DNA from: Gammaproteobacteria bacterium
Lineage (GTDB): Bacteria > Pseudomonadota > Gammaproteobacteria > HTCC5015
DNA: 64,000 nucleotides
NCBI GenBank assembly: GCA_028284675.1
Contig: JANQRI010000032.1
Span: 81,818 to 145,817, forward strand
Direction of reading: 5' to 3'
Positions 33,792 through 43,218 of the stretch are shown piece by piece. Numbering within the stretch: the first letter of the stretch is position 1; each line of letters begins with the position of its first letter. The notes beneath the pieces are model-generated. The model ran no database searches. It was not told the origin of the DNA and saw nothing but the letters and a program-made list of their open reading frames with translations. The translations under genes and the position numbers were made by a program.

Positions 33792-35975
33792 ATGCTTTTT
33801 GGACGCCGTAAGAAAAACCCGATTAAAATAGCCGACAAAGGTGTTGTCGAATGGAAATATACCACATGTGGTTATTGTTCTGTCGGCTGTTCGGTTGAGG
33901 TGGGTTTGAATGATCAGGGTAAGCCGGTAACCACACGCGGTGTTGGTGGTGCGGATGTAAACCGCGGCAAGCTCTGCATCAAAGGGTTAACCGAAGCGCA
34001 GGTCTTTCAGGCGTCCGGTCGCGGCTCAGACCCTTTAATTAGAGATAAAACATTTCAGGATTGGCAAACCACCAGCTGGGACACTGCACTGGACAGGGTC
34101 GCAGAGGAATTCAAGCGCATTCAGCAGCAATACGGCCGTGACTCTCTCGGTATTATCTCGACAGGGCAGATAATGACTGAAGAATTTTATACTCTTGGGA
34201 AACTGGTTCGTGGCGTAATAGGCACAAACAATTATGACGGCAATACGACTTTATGTATGGCTTCTGCGGTTGCCGGTTATAAGCGCTCTTTTGGTTCGGA
34301 TGGTCCTCCCGGGTGCTATGATGATTTTGAACATACCGAGTGCCTGTTGGCTTTCGGCTCAAACCTGCCCGAACAACATCCGATTATTTACTGGCGTTTG
34401 AAAGAAGCGTTGGAGAAACGCAAATTCCCGGTGATTGTGGTTGATCCGCGAGTGACGATGTTTGCTCAGTTCGCCGATATTCATTTGCCGATTACTCCGG
34501 GTACTGATCTGGTACTGCTGAATAGTCTTGCGCATGTTATTTTTGCGGAAGGTCTGGAAGACAAGGAATACATTAAACAGAATTGCAATGGTTATGAAGA
34601 ATTTGCAGAGCTGGTAAAAGATTATGATCCGGTCAGTGCTGCGAAAATTTGTGGAATTGATGAAGATACGATTCGTAATGTTGCCCGTTTGTATGCAAAA
34701 GCAGGGAGTGCGATGGCGATATGGACGATGGGGATCAATCAAAGTACGCATGGCACCGATGGCGTCTGCGGAATCAATAATCTGAATTTGATTACCGGTA
34801 ATATTGGTATTCCCGGCGGCACGAGTTTATCGATCACCGGGCAGTGCAATGCGATGGGCACACGAGAGTGGTCTTCCTGTTCAGGTCTGCCGGGATACCG
34901 TGCGTTGGAAAACCCCAAGCACCGTGAAGAAGTAGGCCGGTTTTGGGGTGTTGACCCGGAATTTTTTCCGGAAAAACGCGGTTTATTCCAAACAGATATC
35001 TTTCCCGCAATTGAAACCGGACAAATCAAAGCGCTTTGGATTGTTGCGACCAATCCAATGACCTCGATGCCGAATTCGCCGCGTATTCGTAAAACACTGG
35101 AAAAGCTTGAATTCTGCGTGGTGCAGGATACTTACAAAGATGTTGAGACCACGCAATATGCGCATGTTTATCTGCCTGGCGCGGTATGGGCCGAAAAGGA
35201 AGGTTGTTTTACCAATACTGAGCGCCGTGTCAATATTACCCGCCCGGTCGTGGCGCCATTTGAAAACTCCAAACCGGATCACTGGATATTCAGCCAGTTG
35301 GCAAAACGCTGGGAGCAGGGTAGAAAAATAAAATTCCCGGATACAACATCGGAAATTTTTGAGGAGATGAAGCAACTCTCCAAAGGCGATGACCGGATGC
35401 TGGATATTTCAGGCATGAGTCATGATTTAATTGAAGAAAAACGCGGTATCCAGTGGCCGATGCGCGAAGATGACAGCGGTGGTACTCCGCGCTTATATTC
35501 CGACGGTAAATTTCAATTCGCAGATGGCAAAGCGAAGTTGCTGGCAATGCCGTATATTGAAAATAATGAACGCCCGGATGAAGATTTCCCGTTCTGGTTG
35601 AACAGTGGCCGGGTCGTCGAGCATTTTCATACGCGTACCAAAACCGGCAAAGTCGGTAACTGTAATAAATTCAGTCCGACACCATATATGGAAATGAATC
35701 CTGATGCGGCTGAAGAGCTGGGTGTCAGCCATATGAACTATGTTCGTTTGGTTTCACGCCGTGGTGATGCTGTTGTGATGGTGCAGCTGACGCAAAGAGT
35801 GCCGTATAACATGGTCTTTATTCCGTTTCACTTTCATGATTGTGTGAATCGTTTATCGTTGGGCCTGTTGGACCCGTATTCCAGGCAGCCGGCATTCAAG
35901 CAGTGCGCGGTACGCATTGAGGATGTGGATCAGACCGAAGCAGCGCGTCTGAATGTTGAAATGCGGACATTTTGA
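33792..35975 (+). CDS. nasA: Assimilatory nitrate reductase catalytic subunit, NasA/NarB type
   Basis: Molybdopterin enzyme that reduces nitrate to nitrite. The 727 residues begin with the [4Fe-4S] motif TTCGYCSVGCSVEVG and KLCIKG (about 21-65), then the bis-MGD domains with GNTTLCMASAVAGYKRSFG, where the cysteine is the expected molybdenum ligand, IWTMGINQSTHG and VATNPMTSMPN. The C-terminal MGD domain ends in IPFHFHDCVNRLSLGLLDP. It lacks the extra C-terminal BFD-like [2Fe-2S] domain of Klebsiella NasA, in line with NarB-like enzymes. No twin-arginine signal, so cytoplasmic. The electron donor is probably the next gene product, 11 bp downstream. Confidence 0.93.
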   Translation: MLFGRRKKNPIKIADKGVVEWKYTTCGYCSVGCSVEVGLNDQGKPVTTRGVGGADVNRGKLCIKGLTEAQVFQASGRGSDPLIRDKTFQDWQTTSWDTALDRVAEEFKRIQQQYGRDSLGIISTGQIMTEEFYTLGKLVRGVIGTNNYDGNTTLCMASAVAGYKRSFGSDGPPGCYDDFEHTECLLAFGSNLPEQHPIIYWRLKEALEKRKFPVIVVDPRVTMFAQFADIHLPITPGTDLVLLNSLAHVIFAEGLEDKEYIKQNCNGYEEFAELVKDYDPVSAAKICGIDEDTIRNVARLYAKAGSAMAIWTMGINQSTHGTDGVCGINNLNLITGNIGIPGGTSLSITGQCNAMGTREWSSCSGLPGYRALENPKHREEVGRFWGVDPEFFPEKRGLFQTDIFPAIETGQIKALWIVATNPMTSMPNSPRIRKTLEKLEFCVVQDTYKDVETTQYAHVYLPGAVWAEKEGCFTNTERRVNITRPVVAPFENSKPDHWIFSQLAKRWEQGRKIKFPDTTSEIFEEMKQLSKGDDRMLDISGMSHDLIEEKRGIQWPMREDDSGGTPRLYSDGKFQFADGKAKLLAMPYIENNERPDEDFPFWLNSGRVVEHFHTRTKTGKVGNCNKFSPTPYMEMNPDAAEELGVSHMNYVRLVSRRGDAVVMVQLTQRVPYNMVFIPFHFHDCVNRLSLGLLDPYSRQPAFKQCAVRIEDVDQTEAARLNVEMRTF

Positions 35976-35986
35976 TTGGAGAGCAT

Positions 35987-37846
35987 ATGTTTCCGGTAAG
36001 AGACGACGAACCCGAGTACGCCAAGCTTAAAGATCCTGAATCGCAGGAATACAATCGTTACGGCAATCCTATTCAGCTGGATCGTCATTCTGACGGTACG
36101 GTAAGCCTCAGAATTAACGGTGACGACAGTATTGGCCCAAACCCCAATCGCAACAAACAACATGCTTTTCACTTTACCGCGGATAACTGCATCGGCTGTC
36201 ATGCCTGTGAAGCGGCATGTAGTGAAAAGAATGATTTGCCACCGCACCTGAGTTTTCGTTCGGTTGGGTATGTGGAAGGCGGTACGTTTCCGGATTACAC
36301 CCGAATGAATATTTCGATGGCCTGTAATCACTGTGATGATCCGGTTTGTCTGAAAGGTTGTCCGACACGCGCTTACACCAAACATCCTGAGTATGGTGCG
36401 GTCATTCAGGATCCGGATATCTGTTTTGGCTGCGGTTACTGTACCTGGGTGTGCCCTTATAACGCGCCTCAGCTTGATCCGATAAACGGCCAGGTAGAAA
36501 AATGTAATATGTGTGTGGATCGTCTGGAAGTGGGATTGAAGCCGGCATGTGTTGCAGCCTGTGTGGGTAATGCACTGGACTTTGGTGTAGTGGAAAATAT
36601 GCCCGAGAACCGTGATCAAATTGAAACCCAGATACCCGGATTTCCCGATCCGCAAATCAGCAAACCGAATATTCGTTTCCAGCAAGTTAAAACCATGCCG
36701 AGAGAGGTGACCCGTACCGACTCTATGCCGGTTAAATATCACCAGGATACGGCGAGTGGTGTTTATAAGCCGTCAGTGGATCAAAAAGAAGGCAAGGAAA
36801 AATTCTGGAATCTGCCGCGTTTGTCTTCGCGTGAAAACCCGCTGGTGTTTTTTACCCTCGCAACCCAAGCGGCAATCGGTGCATTTATGATTGCATATCT
36901 TGGTGGTTTGTTAGGTTTGGAAAGTATCAACGTCGTTACCGGCTCTATCGCTTATGCCCCGTTGTTATTACTGGTGTTGGCATTGATTGGTGCCGGATTG
37001 TTTTTATCAACCACGCATCTGGGCAAACCGATACGGTTTTATCGCGGCTTTAATAATTTACGACACTCGCCGGTTAGCCGGGAGGGCTTGGGTGTGGTTA
37101 TTTTTCAGGCCTGTGTGGGCTTACATTTATTGTGTATGTTGCCTGCAAATGGGTTATTTCAAACGATACTTCCGGCCGAACTTGCGGTGCAACTGGTTTC
37201 TATAACGCAGGCCCCGGCAGCTGTTTTTGGAGGCCTGGCGGTACCGGCAGGTTTAATTGCGCTATATTATATGTATCGCTGTTATTGTATTAAGGCACGC
37301 CCTTTTTGGAATCACTGGCATGCAGCCGCGACGTTTTACGGTAATATGCTCAGCTTGGGCGGGCTCATCGTCGGACTGGCCGGTATTCCGGTATTTTTAG
37401 TGGGAGGTATTGACTATTCCGGTTTGATTATGGTGCTCGCATCCGTAGTGGTTACAGGTCTTTTGTTGGAAGCGGTCGGCTTATTCTTTCATGCAAAAGC
37501 AATGCGGGCTGCCGAACACGAAGGCGCGGTTTCGCATTACATTCAGCGCACAACTTTTGGTAAAACATATTATGCCCGAAATGTTCTATTGGTCTTAAAT
37601 ATAGTGACTGCCATCATATTAGGGGTAACCGGTATTACAGGCATTTGGGCACTGACTCTATTGGGAGGTCTGGCATTGTTTGTATTATGCGCAGCGGTAG
37701 TCGGACGTGCATTGTTTTATGTGCTGGTTATTCCAACTACAATGCCGGGAGCGTTTTTCTGGAAAAACAAGGCATTTGAACAGCATGCACGCGACATAGG
37801 CCTGGCCGCCAATCCACAGGTGGGAGTGGCGATGGATCACCACTAG
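35987..37846 (+). CDS. DmsB-DmsC-like fusion: iron-sulfur electron transfer plus quinol-type membrane anchor
   Basis: A fused protein of 619 residues. Residues 60-230 are a DmsB/NrfC-type ferredoxin with four [4Fe-4S] cysteine groups: CIGCHACEAAC (from C68), CNHCDDPVCLKGCP, CFGCGYCTWVCP and CNMCVDRLEVGLKPACVAAC. Residues about 270-610 are a DmsC-type anchor with eight or more helices that in known enzymes oxidises menaquinol or ubiquinol. In one chain it would carry quinol electrons to NasA on the cytoplasmic face. The ATG at 35987 has GGAGAG upstream; a TTG at 35972 overlapping the nasA stop is less likely. Such an anchor is unusual for an assimilatory reductase. Confidence 0.85.
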   Translation: MFPVRDDEPEYAKLKDPESQEYNRYGNPIQLDRHSDGTVSLRINGDDSIGPNPNRNKQHAFHFTADNCIGCHACEAACSEKNDLPPHLSFRSVGYVEGGTFPDYTRMNISMACNHCDDPVCLKGCPTRAYTKHPEYGAVIQDPDICFGCGYCTWVCPYNAPQLDPINGQVEKCNMCVDRLEVGLKPACVAACVGNALDFGVVENMPENRDQIETQIPGFPDPQISKPNIRFQQVKTMPREVTRTDSMPVKYHQDTASGVYKPSVDQKEGKEKFWNLPRLSSRENPLVFFTLATQAAIGAFMIAYLGGLLGLESINVVTGSIAYAPLLLLVLALIGAGLFLSTTHLGKPIRFYRGFNNLRHSPVSREGLGVVIFQACVGLHLLCMLPANGLFQTILPAELAVQLVSITQAPAAVFGGLAVPAGLIALYYMYRCYCIKARPFWNHWHAAATFYGNMLSLGGLIVGLAGIPVFLVGGIDYSGLIMVLASVVVTGLLLEAVGLFFHAKAMRAAEHEGAVSHYIQRTTFGKTYYARNVLLVLNIVTAIILGVTGITGIWALTLLGGLALFVLCAAVVGRALFYVLVIPTTMPGAFFWKNKAFEQHARDIGLAANPQVGVAMDHH

Positions 37847-37857
37847 GTTTCGGTGAA

Positions 37858-39321
37858 GTGCAGTACCTTCCTTTATTTGTTAGTTTGCATCACAGAGTGT
37901 GTTTAGTCGTCGGCGGTGGCGAGGTTGCCGCACGCAAAATAGAACTGCTGTTGCGTGCCGGTGCGCAAGTCTATGTAATTGCGCCGGAGTTGTGCCCGGT
38001 GTTGAATAGCCAGCGCCAGGAAAACCGTATTACCCATATTTCAGGCTCTTTCGAAAATCACGATGCGGCTCAATTGCCTGCTCGTATAACATTGATCATT
38101 GCAGCGACCAATCAGGATACAGTCAATCGTAAAGTGTTCGAATACGCCCGCGCATTAAATGTTCCGGTAAATGTTGTCGATACACCCGCATTATGTGATT
38201 TTACGTTCGGTGCGATTGTTGATCGGGATCCGGTGCTGGTTGCAATCTCCAGTGGCGGCAGTGCGCCGGTGCTTGCACGAAGTATTCGTTCCATTATAGA
38301 AGCACATCTGCCGGCAGGATTCGGTCAATTTATAAAACTCATAAATAAATTTCGTGACAAAATACAAGCGCTATATAAAACCGAGGATGAACAGCAAACA
38401 TTTTATCGCGATTTACTGCAGGGGCCTGCTGCTGAATCAGGTATGAGCGGGCAGTTGATGCTTGCCGAACAAGTAATAAAAGACCGCATGCAATATACTG
38501 AAGCGAATGAAATACCAAATCGTGCGGGAGAAGTTTATTTGATCGGTGCCGGACCCGGAGCAGCGGATTTATTGACGTTTCGTGCATTACGGTTACTGAG
38601 AAAAGCTGATGTTATTCTGTATGATCGCCTGGTTTCGTCAGAAATTCTGGAAATGGCGAAACCCGATGCGGAACGTTTTTATGTTGGCAAGCAGCCGGAT
38701 AACCACTGTGTTCCGCAAAATAAAATTAATGAGATGTTGCTTAGTTTTGCCCGGCAGGGAAAAAACATTGCCAGACTAAAAGGTGGTGATCCTTTTGTGT
38801 TTGGCCGCGGTGCAGAAGAGGCTCAGGCACTGGCTCAACAGGGTATAAGTTTTCAGGTTGTTCCGGGAATTACATCTGCCGCAGGCTGTGGCGCTTATGC
38901 CGGAATACCATTGACACACCGCGATTATGCACAGGCCTGCCGTTTTGTAACCGGTCATACTAAAGACGGTCAGCTCAGCCTTGATTGGGCCGGTTTGGCA
39001 ACCGAGGCCGAAACTCTGGTTTTTTACATGGGCCTGAAAAACCTCGGGACGATTTGCAGTAAGCTGATTGAGCACGGTTTGCCGGATGATTTTCCGGTAG
39101 CGATCATTGAACAGGGTACAACTGCACGGCAACGTGTATTTATCGAATCGCTAACATCCGCGCCAGACAAAGCCTTAAACGAAAAGCTGCAGTCGCCGTG
39201 CCTGATCATAATCGGTAAAGTCGTGCAGCTGCACAAGCAATTGAGTTGGCATGATCCGGCAGCCTCCGCCGGTATCTGTGCGATTATGGAGGCCGGTTTG
39301 ACTGATGTTGCCGTTTTTTAA
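37858..39321 (+). CDS. cysG: Siroheme synthase CysG (fused precorrin-2 dehydrogenase/ferrochelatase and SUMT)
   Basis: Makes the siroheme cofactor needed by NirB. Residues 1-200 are the CysG-N domain (LPLFVSLHHRVCLVVGGGEVAARK, a NAD-binding fold, then FTFGAIVDRDPVLVAISSGG). Residues 215-460 are uroporphyrinogen-III C-methyltransferase (VYLIGAGPGAADLLTFRALRLL, YDRLVS, RLKGGDPFVFGRGAEEA, PGITSAAGCGAYAGIPLTHRDYA). The 487 residues are a little longer than E. coli CysG (457) through the C-terminal tail. GTG start, 11 bp after the iron-sulfur anchor gene: the operon supplies its own cofactor. Confidence 0.95.
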   Translation: MQYLPLFVSLHHRVCLVVGGGEVAARKIELLLRAGAQVYVIAPELCPVLNSQRQENRITHISGSFENHDAAQLPARITLIIAATNQDTVNRKVFEYARALNVPVNVVDTPALCDFTFGAIVDRDPVLVAISSGGSAPVLARSIRSIIEAHLPAGFGQFIKLINKFRDKIQALYKTEDEQQTFYRDLLQGPAAESGMSGQLMLAEQVIKDRMQYTEANEIPNRAGEVYLIGAGPGAADLLTFRALRLLRKADVILYDRLVSSEILEMAKPDAERFYVGKQPDNHCVPQNKINEMLLSFARQGKNIARLKGGDPFVFGRGAEEAQALAQQGISFQVVPGITSAAGCGAYAGIPLTHRDYAQACRFVTGHTKDGQLSLDWAGLATEAETLVFYMGLKNLGTICSKLIEHGLPDDFPVAIIEQGTTARQRVFIESLTSAPDKALNEKLQSPCLIIIGKVVQLHKQLSWHDPAASAGICAIMEAGLTDVAVF

Positions 39322-39371
39322 TGGGATAGGTTCTAGTGATTGCCTGCACATACCGAACATGATAAAAGTGC

Positions 39372-39653
39372 ATGGTTATGAGCGGGGATGCTGAAAATTA
39401 TCACGAAATGCCTGGTGACGTGGTTGATGCAATACGTCGCGGCCGTAAAATAGAGGCAATAAAAGCATTGCGGGAAGTGCAGCAGTTAAGCCTGAAGCAG
39501 GCCAAGCATGCGGTTGAAAAATATATCAGGGACAACCCGTCAGTTGCTGAAAGTTATCAGGCATCCAGGCCGGATTCAGGTATCGGGCGCTTATTAATCA
39601 TCGTTATCGTGCTGTTTGCGCTTTACTATGGTTTTCGCTGGGTATCGGCTTAA
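39372..39653 (+). CDS. Small membrane protein with ribosomal L7/L12 C-terminal-like domain
   Basis: A protein of 93 residues. Residues about 14-50 (DVVDAIRRGRKIEAIKALREV, then LSLKQAKHAVEKYI) match the C-terminal domain of ribosomal protein L7/L12, found in many small proteins of unknown function. A single C-terminal helix (about 73-90) anchors it in the membrane. Two ATGs at 39372 and 39378 are equally possible. It opens a run of closely spaced plus-strand genes (gaps of 17, 6 and 5 bp) that ends at 41244. Confidence 0.75.
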   Translation: MVMSGDAENYHEMPGDVVDAIRRGRKIEAIKALREVQQLSLKQAKHAVEKYIRDNPSVAESYQASRPDSGIGRLLIIVIVLFALYYGFRWVSA

Positions 39654-39670
39654 GTTTTCAGCTCTGTACG

Positions 39671-40036
39671 ATGGCGGAAATATTATTCAAACTAAAAGGT
39701 GTGCCTGAAGAAGAGGCAAACGAAGTGCGTGAGTTGCTGGATAGTAATCATATCGCTTACTATGAAACGCCGGGTGGTATTTTCGGTATTTCGATGGCGG
39801 CTATCTGGTTAAAAGATGATACGCAGCTTATGAATGCGCAGGCATTAATGGATGACTATCATAAAGCCAGAGAGCTTCGTGTAAAAGAAGAATATGAAGT
39901 GTTAAAAAAAAGTGGCAAGCTGGAGACCACATTCGATAAGCTGCGGCAGGACCCTATTCAGTTTGCGATGTATATAGCAGCCATACTGATTATATTGTAT
40001 TTTACTGTTAAACCATTCTTTTACTTTGGTGATTAA
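39671..40036 (+). CDS. DUF6164 family membrane protein
   Basis: A protein of 121 residues. The N-terminal half is a soluble alpha/beta domain resembling a PII-like signal transducer fold (EILFKLKGVPEEEANEVRELLDSNHIAYYETPGG), then a helical linker and one C-terminal membrane helix (about 96-117). This layout is that of DUF6164 proteins, whose function is unknown. The gene is 17 bp after the L7/L12-like gene and 6 bp before the PhzF-like gene. Confidence 0.75.
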   Translation: MAEILFKLKGVPEEEANEVRELLDSNHIAYYETPGGIFGISMAAIWLKDDTQLMNAQALMDDYHKARELRVKEEYEVLKKSGKLETTFDKLRQDPIQFAMYIAAILIILYFTVKPFFYFGD

Positions 40037-40042
40037 AGCACT

Positions 40043-40960
40043 ATGAAATACCACTATTTTACCGCAAATGTGTTTAGTGAAAAAATTTTCGGTGGAGCTC
40101 AAATCGCGGTTTTCCCGGAAGCAGAAGGGCTTACTGAGACTCAAATGCAGCTGATAGCAAGAGAGTTTAGCCTTTCGGAGACTGTTTTTTTATTTTCACC
40201 TGATAAAGCTGAAAATGCTTGCCGGGTTAGAATATTTTCCCCATTAAAAGAAGTTGATTTCGGTAGTCATACCATTATGGCGACCGCTTTTATACTGGCA
40301 CAAACTCATAAAGTGTCACTCAATGGAAAACATACTCCACTGGTTTTAGAGTTAAATGCAGGTGAAGTGAACGCATATGTAACTAAAAACGGGCATAACA
40401 CAACGATGCTGCAGTTTTCCAGGAGCGTAAAACCCAGCATTGATAACTATGTGCCTGAAACAGCAGAAATTGCGAAGATGCTGTCTTTAAAAGAAACTGA
40501 TTTGGCTACGCATAAATATAAGATATTGTTATCTTCAGCGGAGAATATTTACCTGGTCGTACCAGTGAAGTCTTTGGCTGCGGTGCGTGCGGCTGCTTTT
40601 GATTACAAGGCATGGAGTATGAGTATGGCACCCAGCACTCTGGCCAATAATATATTACTGTTTTCAACACAAACAAGTAACGGGGCTTCTGACTTTCATG
40701 CACGTTTGCTGGGACCGGATATCGGTGTACATGAAGATCCGCCGATTGGTGCTGCGATACCGGCATTTGTCGCTTATCTGTGTGCGCATGAACATATCAG
40801 TAAAGGAACCCATGCGTTTACTACAGAGCGTGGTGATTCAAGTGTTCGCCAAAGTCTTTTGAATATTGAAATGGACAATGCAGGCTCTGAAAATATTCAA
40901 ATGCGTGTCGGTGGGCCTGCGGTTTTGGTGTCATCCGGACAGATGGAAGTGCCTGCATAG
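40043..40960 (+). CDS. PhzF family isomerase/epimerase-like protein
   Basis: A cytoplasmic protein of 305 residues with the two-domain diaminopimelate-epimerase-like fold of PhzF (YHYFTANVFSEKIFGGAQIAVFPEAE at the start). The catalytic glutamate is in SLSETVFLF (about residue 48), followed by RVRIFSPLKEVDFGSHTIMATAFIL. The usual GHPT near the active site is GSHT here. The C-terminal half has GPDIGVHEDPPIGAAIPAFVAYL. Substrates of most PhzF paralogs are unknown. Downstream gene 5 bp away. Confidence 0.85.
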   Translation: MKYHYFTANVFSEKIFGGAQIAVFPEAEGLTETQMQLIAREFSLSETVFLFSPDKAENACRVRIFSPLKEVDFGSHTIMATAFILAQTHKVSLNGKHTPLVLELNAGEVNAYVTKNGHNTTMLQFSRSVKPSIDNYVPETAEIAKMLSLKETDLATHKYKILLSSAENIYLVVPVKSLAAVRAAAFDYKAWSMSMAPSTLANNILLFSTQTSNGASDFHARLLGPDIGVHEDPPIGAAIPAFVAYLCAHEHISKGTHAFTTERGDSSVRQSLLNIEMDNAGSENIQMRVGGPAVLVSSGQMEVPA

Positions 40961-40965
40961 CTTTT

Positions 40966-41244
40966 ATGAGTGATTGGTATTTGTATCTTATAAGAACCCG
41001 TAACGGCAGTTTGTATACCGGCATTACGACCGATGTAACACGGCGCATCACTGAGCATCGTCAAAATAAAGGCTCGAAGTATCTGCGGGGACGCGGTCCG
41101 TTGCGGCTGGTTTTTAAAGCAAAGATTGGCAGCCAGAGTGCCGCATCTAAAATAGAGGCAAAGGTTAAACGTTTGTCGAAAGCCGGAAAAGAGGCATTGG
41201 TTGCCGGTACAGCATCAGATTTTTATGCAACTTACGGTTTTTAA
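40966..41244 (+). CDS. yhbQ: GIY-YIG domain protein, YhbQ family
   Basis: A protein of 92 residues made of one GIY-YIG nuclease-fold domain: WYLYLIRTRNGSLYTGITTDVTRRITEH, RGRGPLRLVF and a C-terminal basic helix SKIEAKVKRLSKAGKEALV. YhbQ-type proteins are putative DNA endonucleases; the key Tyr, Gly, Arg and Glu positions appear present. It is 5 bp after the PhzF-like gene and ends 6 bp from the convergent orphan gene on the minus strand. Confidence 0.85.
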   Translation: MSDWYLYLIRTRNGSLYTGITTDVTRRITEHRQNKGSKYLRGRGPLRLVFKAKIGSQSAASKIEAKVKRLSKAGKEALVAGTASDFYATYGF

Positions 41245-41250
41245 CCAGCA

Positions 41251-43050
41251 CTAACGAACGATCTCCCGCTCACCGTCTCCACCTTGTTCCGGATATTTCT
41301 CCGCAATCGTAAGATTAGTTTCGTTAAGCTGGTCATTTTCCTTGTTGTAATCGGTTTGAAAGCTGGATAAGGCAATCTTGCCTAATGCAATCTCAGCCTT
41401 CAGGTTCTCCTGTCCGAGTGCGATAACAAACTTGGAGATATTTGAAACCAGTCCACCCAAAGCCGGTATCGCTTCCAGCAGACCAATGATCTGGCTGAGC
41501 AGATCCAACGCGGAATCAATAATCGATAGAATACCGTCAAAATAATTATTAACAATATCGCCGGCGATTGTATTGATGAAATCTTTTTCGCTTTGGTGTC
41601 TGTTTTTCTCAAATTCACGCACTTCCTGCTCGAAAACACCGTTATAAATGGTAATAAAACTTTTTGTGGTGAATTTTTGGCCGCGGTTATCGATAAATGT
41701 CGCAAAAAAATCGATAACACCGTAATTACCCAATAGTTTGTAATTTCCTTCAAGTAAAGCGTTCGCAGGTAATCGAAAATTACTGCGGCCGTCGATTCGA
41801 AGTTTTGGATTGATCGTGCGGTTATTGATTTTAAGTTTTATCGGGTGATTCAATGCGGTCACTGGTGTATTGATTCTGCCGCGAATACTGTTTACTGCCA
41901 GTACCACTGTCACCGGGCGGCCAATATCTTTTTTCTCGGGGTTATTTAACCGTATCTGCACAGCTCGTTGTTTAGAAATGATTGGTTTTGATCCCGGGAT
42001 CGTGGTGATTTTCAGTTTATTGAGTAGCTGAATAGCGGCTATCAGTTTACCGATAGATATATATAGATCTCCAAACAGTGATAAAAACTGCTTTACGAGT
42101 GCTTTCAATATCATATCGGTCAGTGTTTTTGGTGTGCCGAACAGGGTATCAGGCAATGAGTCGAGGTTGTTTTTCACGGAGATGGTTTTTTTTGCGGTGC
42201 CTGTATCGTAATCAGGCAGTTCAGCACGTTTTAGAATATTGCCGACTCTTTTAATTGAGAGGTCTACAAGTGTCGCAGAAGGGCTGGGCAGGGCTTTTAT
42301 CAGAGTTTGCAGTACTGTGCTGTTTTGAATAAATTCTGTGATCGCAAGGGTTGTGGTTCTGACTGCATTAAACTGTGCGCTGATTGTATTCAGAGCCTGG
42401 AAAAGCTGTATGCGTGTGTTAGGGTTCAGATAACCTAAATCCACGCCTGGGCTGATTGGAGGACTGGAGAATATTTCCAGGGATTTTGCTTTGCTTCTGG
42501 GCACTGTTCGAATCAGCTCTCTGCCATCCCCGTCAATAAACCTTCCCGGTTCGAATCCAACTGCAGAGACTGTCACTTCAATATTGAAAGTAAATTCGAC
42601 TGCGCCCGGTTCATCACCGCCACGGGCGTTTACAATACCTTTTATAGTGTGTTTTTGCGGAGCTTTATCTGCGGTCAGCACAATATTAAGTGTGGCGCTG
42701 ATATTGCCGACATCATTGAATTTCGGATCTCTTTCTTCAAGATTTGCATGAAAAAAAACATTGATGATTGATTTTCTCTTTCGCTTGCCGAAATTTACCA
42801 CACCATGATTTTGGTTGATTTTCTTTGATGATTTTTGTTTGCCTTTGGTTTTAAAAGTAAAGCATCGATTCACCACACGGGCGTCTTTCGCTATATCGCC
42901 GATATCGATTATGTTCTCGGGAGCCCAGCCCAGAAACTCCGGATCTATGGTCCAGTCATTGCCGATACCCCGGTTTTTCTTTGATGGCCGAATCAGCCTG
43001 CCTTCCACGCTGACAATTTTTATGCCTACATTATAGTCTCGTTCAGTCAT
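41251..43050 (-). CDS. Large orphan protein, no recognisable domain
   Basis: An open frame of 599 residues from the ATG at 43050, which has GGGGAG upstream; an ATG at 43086 lacks a site. There is no signal peptide, membrane helix or known motif. The N-terminal half is rich in basic patches (KGKQKSSKKI, GKRKRKSI) and beta-type segments with a NINARGGDEPGAVEF-like stretch; the middle has DLGYLNPNTRIQLFQAL and LTDMILKALVKQF. A C-terminal region is helical and hydrophobic (about 480-560: SIIDSALDLLSQIIGLLEAIPALGGLVS) and could insert into a membrane. Codon use looks like normal genes. Divergent to a MAPEG gene by 168 bp. Confidence 0.7.
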   Translation of the reverse strand: MTERDYNVGIKIVSVEGRLIRPSKKNRGIGNDWTIDPEFLGWAPENIIDIGDIAKDARVVNRCFTFKTKGKQKSSKKINQNHGVVNFGKRKRKSIINVFFHANLEERDPKFNDVGNISATLNIVLTADKAPQKHTIKGIVNARGGDEPGAVEFTFNIEVTVSAVGFEPGRFIDGDGRELIRTVPRSKAKSLEIFSSPPISPGVDLGYLNPNTRIQLFQALNTISAQFNAVRTTTLAITEFIQNSTVLQTLIKALPSPSATLVDLSIKRVGNILKRAELPDYDTGTAKKTISVKNNLDSLPDTLFGTPKTLTDMILKALVKQFLSLFGDLYISIGKLIAAIQLLNKLKITTIPGSKPIISKQRAVQIRLNNPEKKDIGRPVTVVLAVNSIRGRINTPVTALNHPIKLKINNRTINPKLRIDGRSNFRLPANALLEGNYKLLGNYGVIDFFATFIDNRGQKFTTKSFITIYNGVFEQEVREFEKNRHQSEKDFINTIAGDIVNNYFDGILSIIDSALDLLSQIIGLLEAIPALGGLVSNISKFVIALGQENLKAEIALGKIALSSFQTDYNKENDQLNETNLTIAEKYPEQGGDGEREIVR

Positions 43051-43218
43051 GCCTAAATGCTCCCCGACAGTGCGTATAATTTGCATGTTTAACAGTACTA
43101 CGGGGCGGCTGACGAAATGGTTCGTATTTTTGAAGATGTTGTTTTTAACTGGGAATTGTTCGAGTGCCGGTCTCGCGGTATAGTTGAGCAGGTCTTTTAA
43201 TTTAATTGGAGGGAGCCT

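Noticed and set aside
41400..41753. Minus-strand open frame inside the large orphan gene
   Set aside because: It overlaps fully with the 599-residue gene in another frame and has no site of its own.
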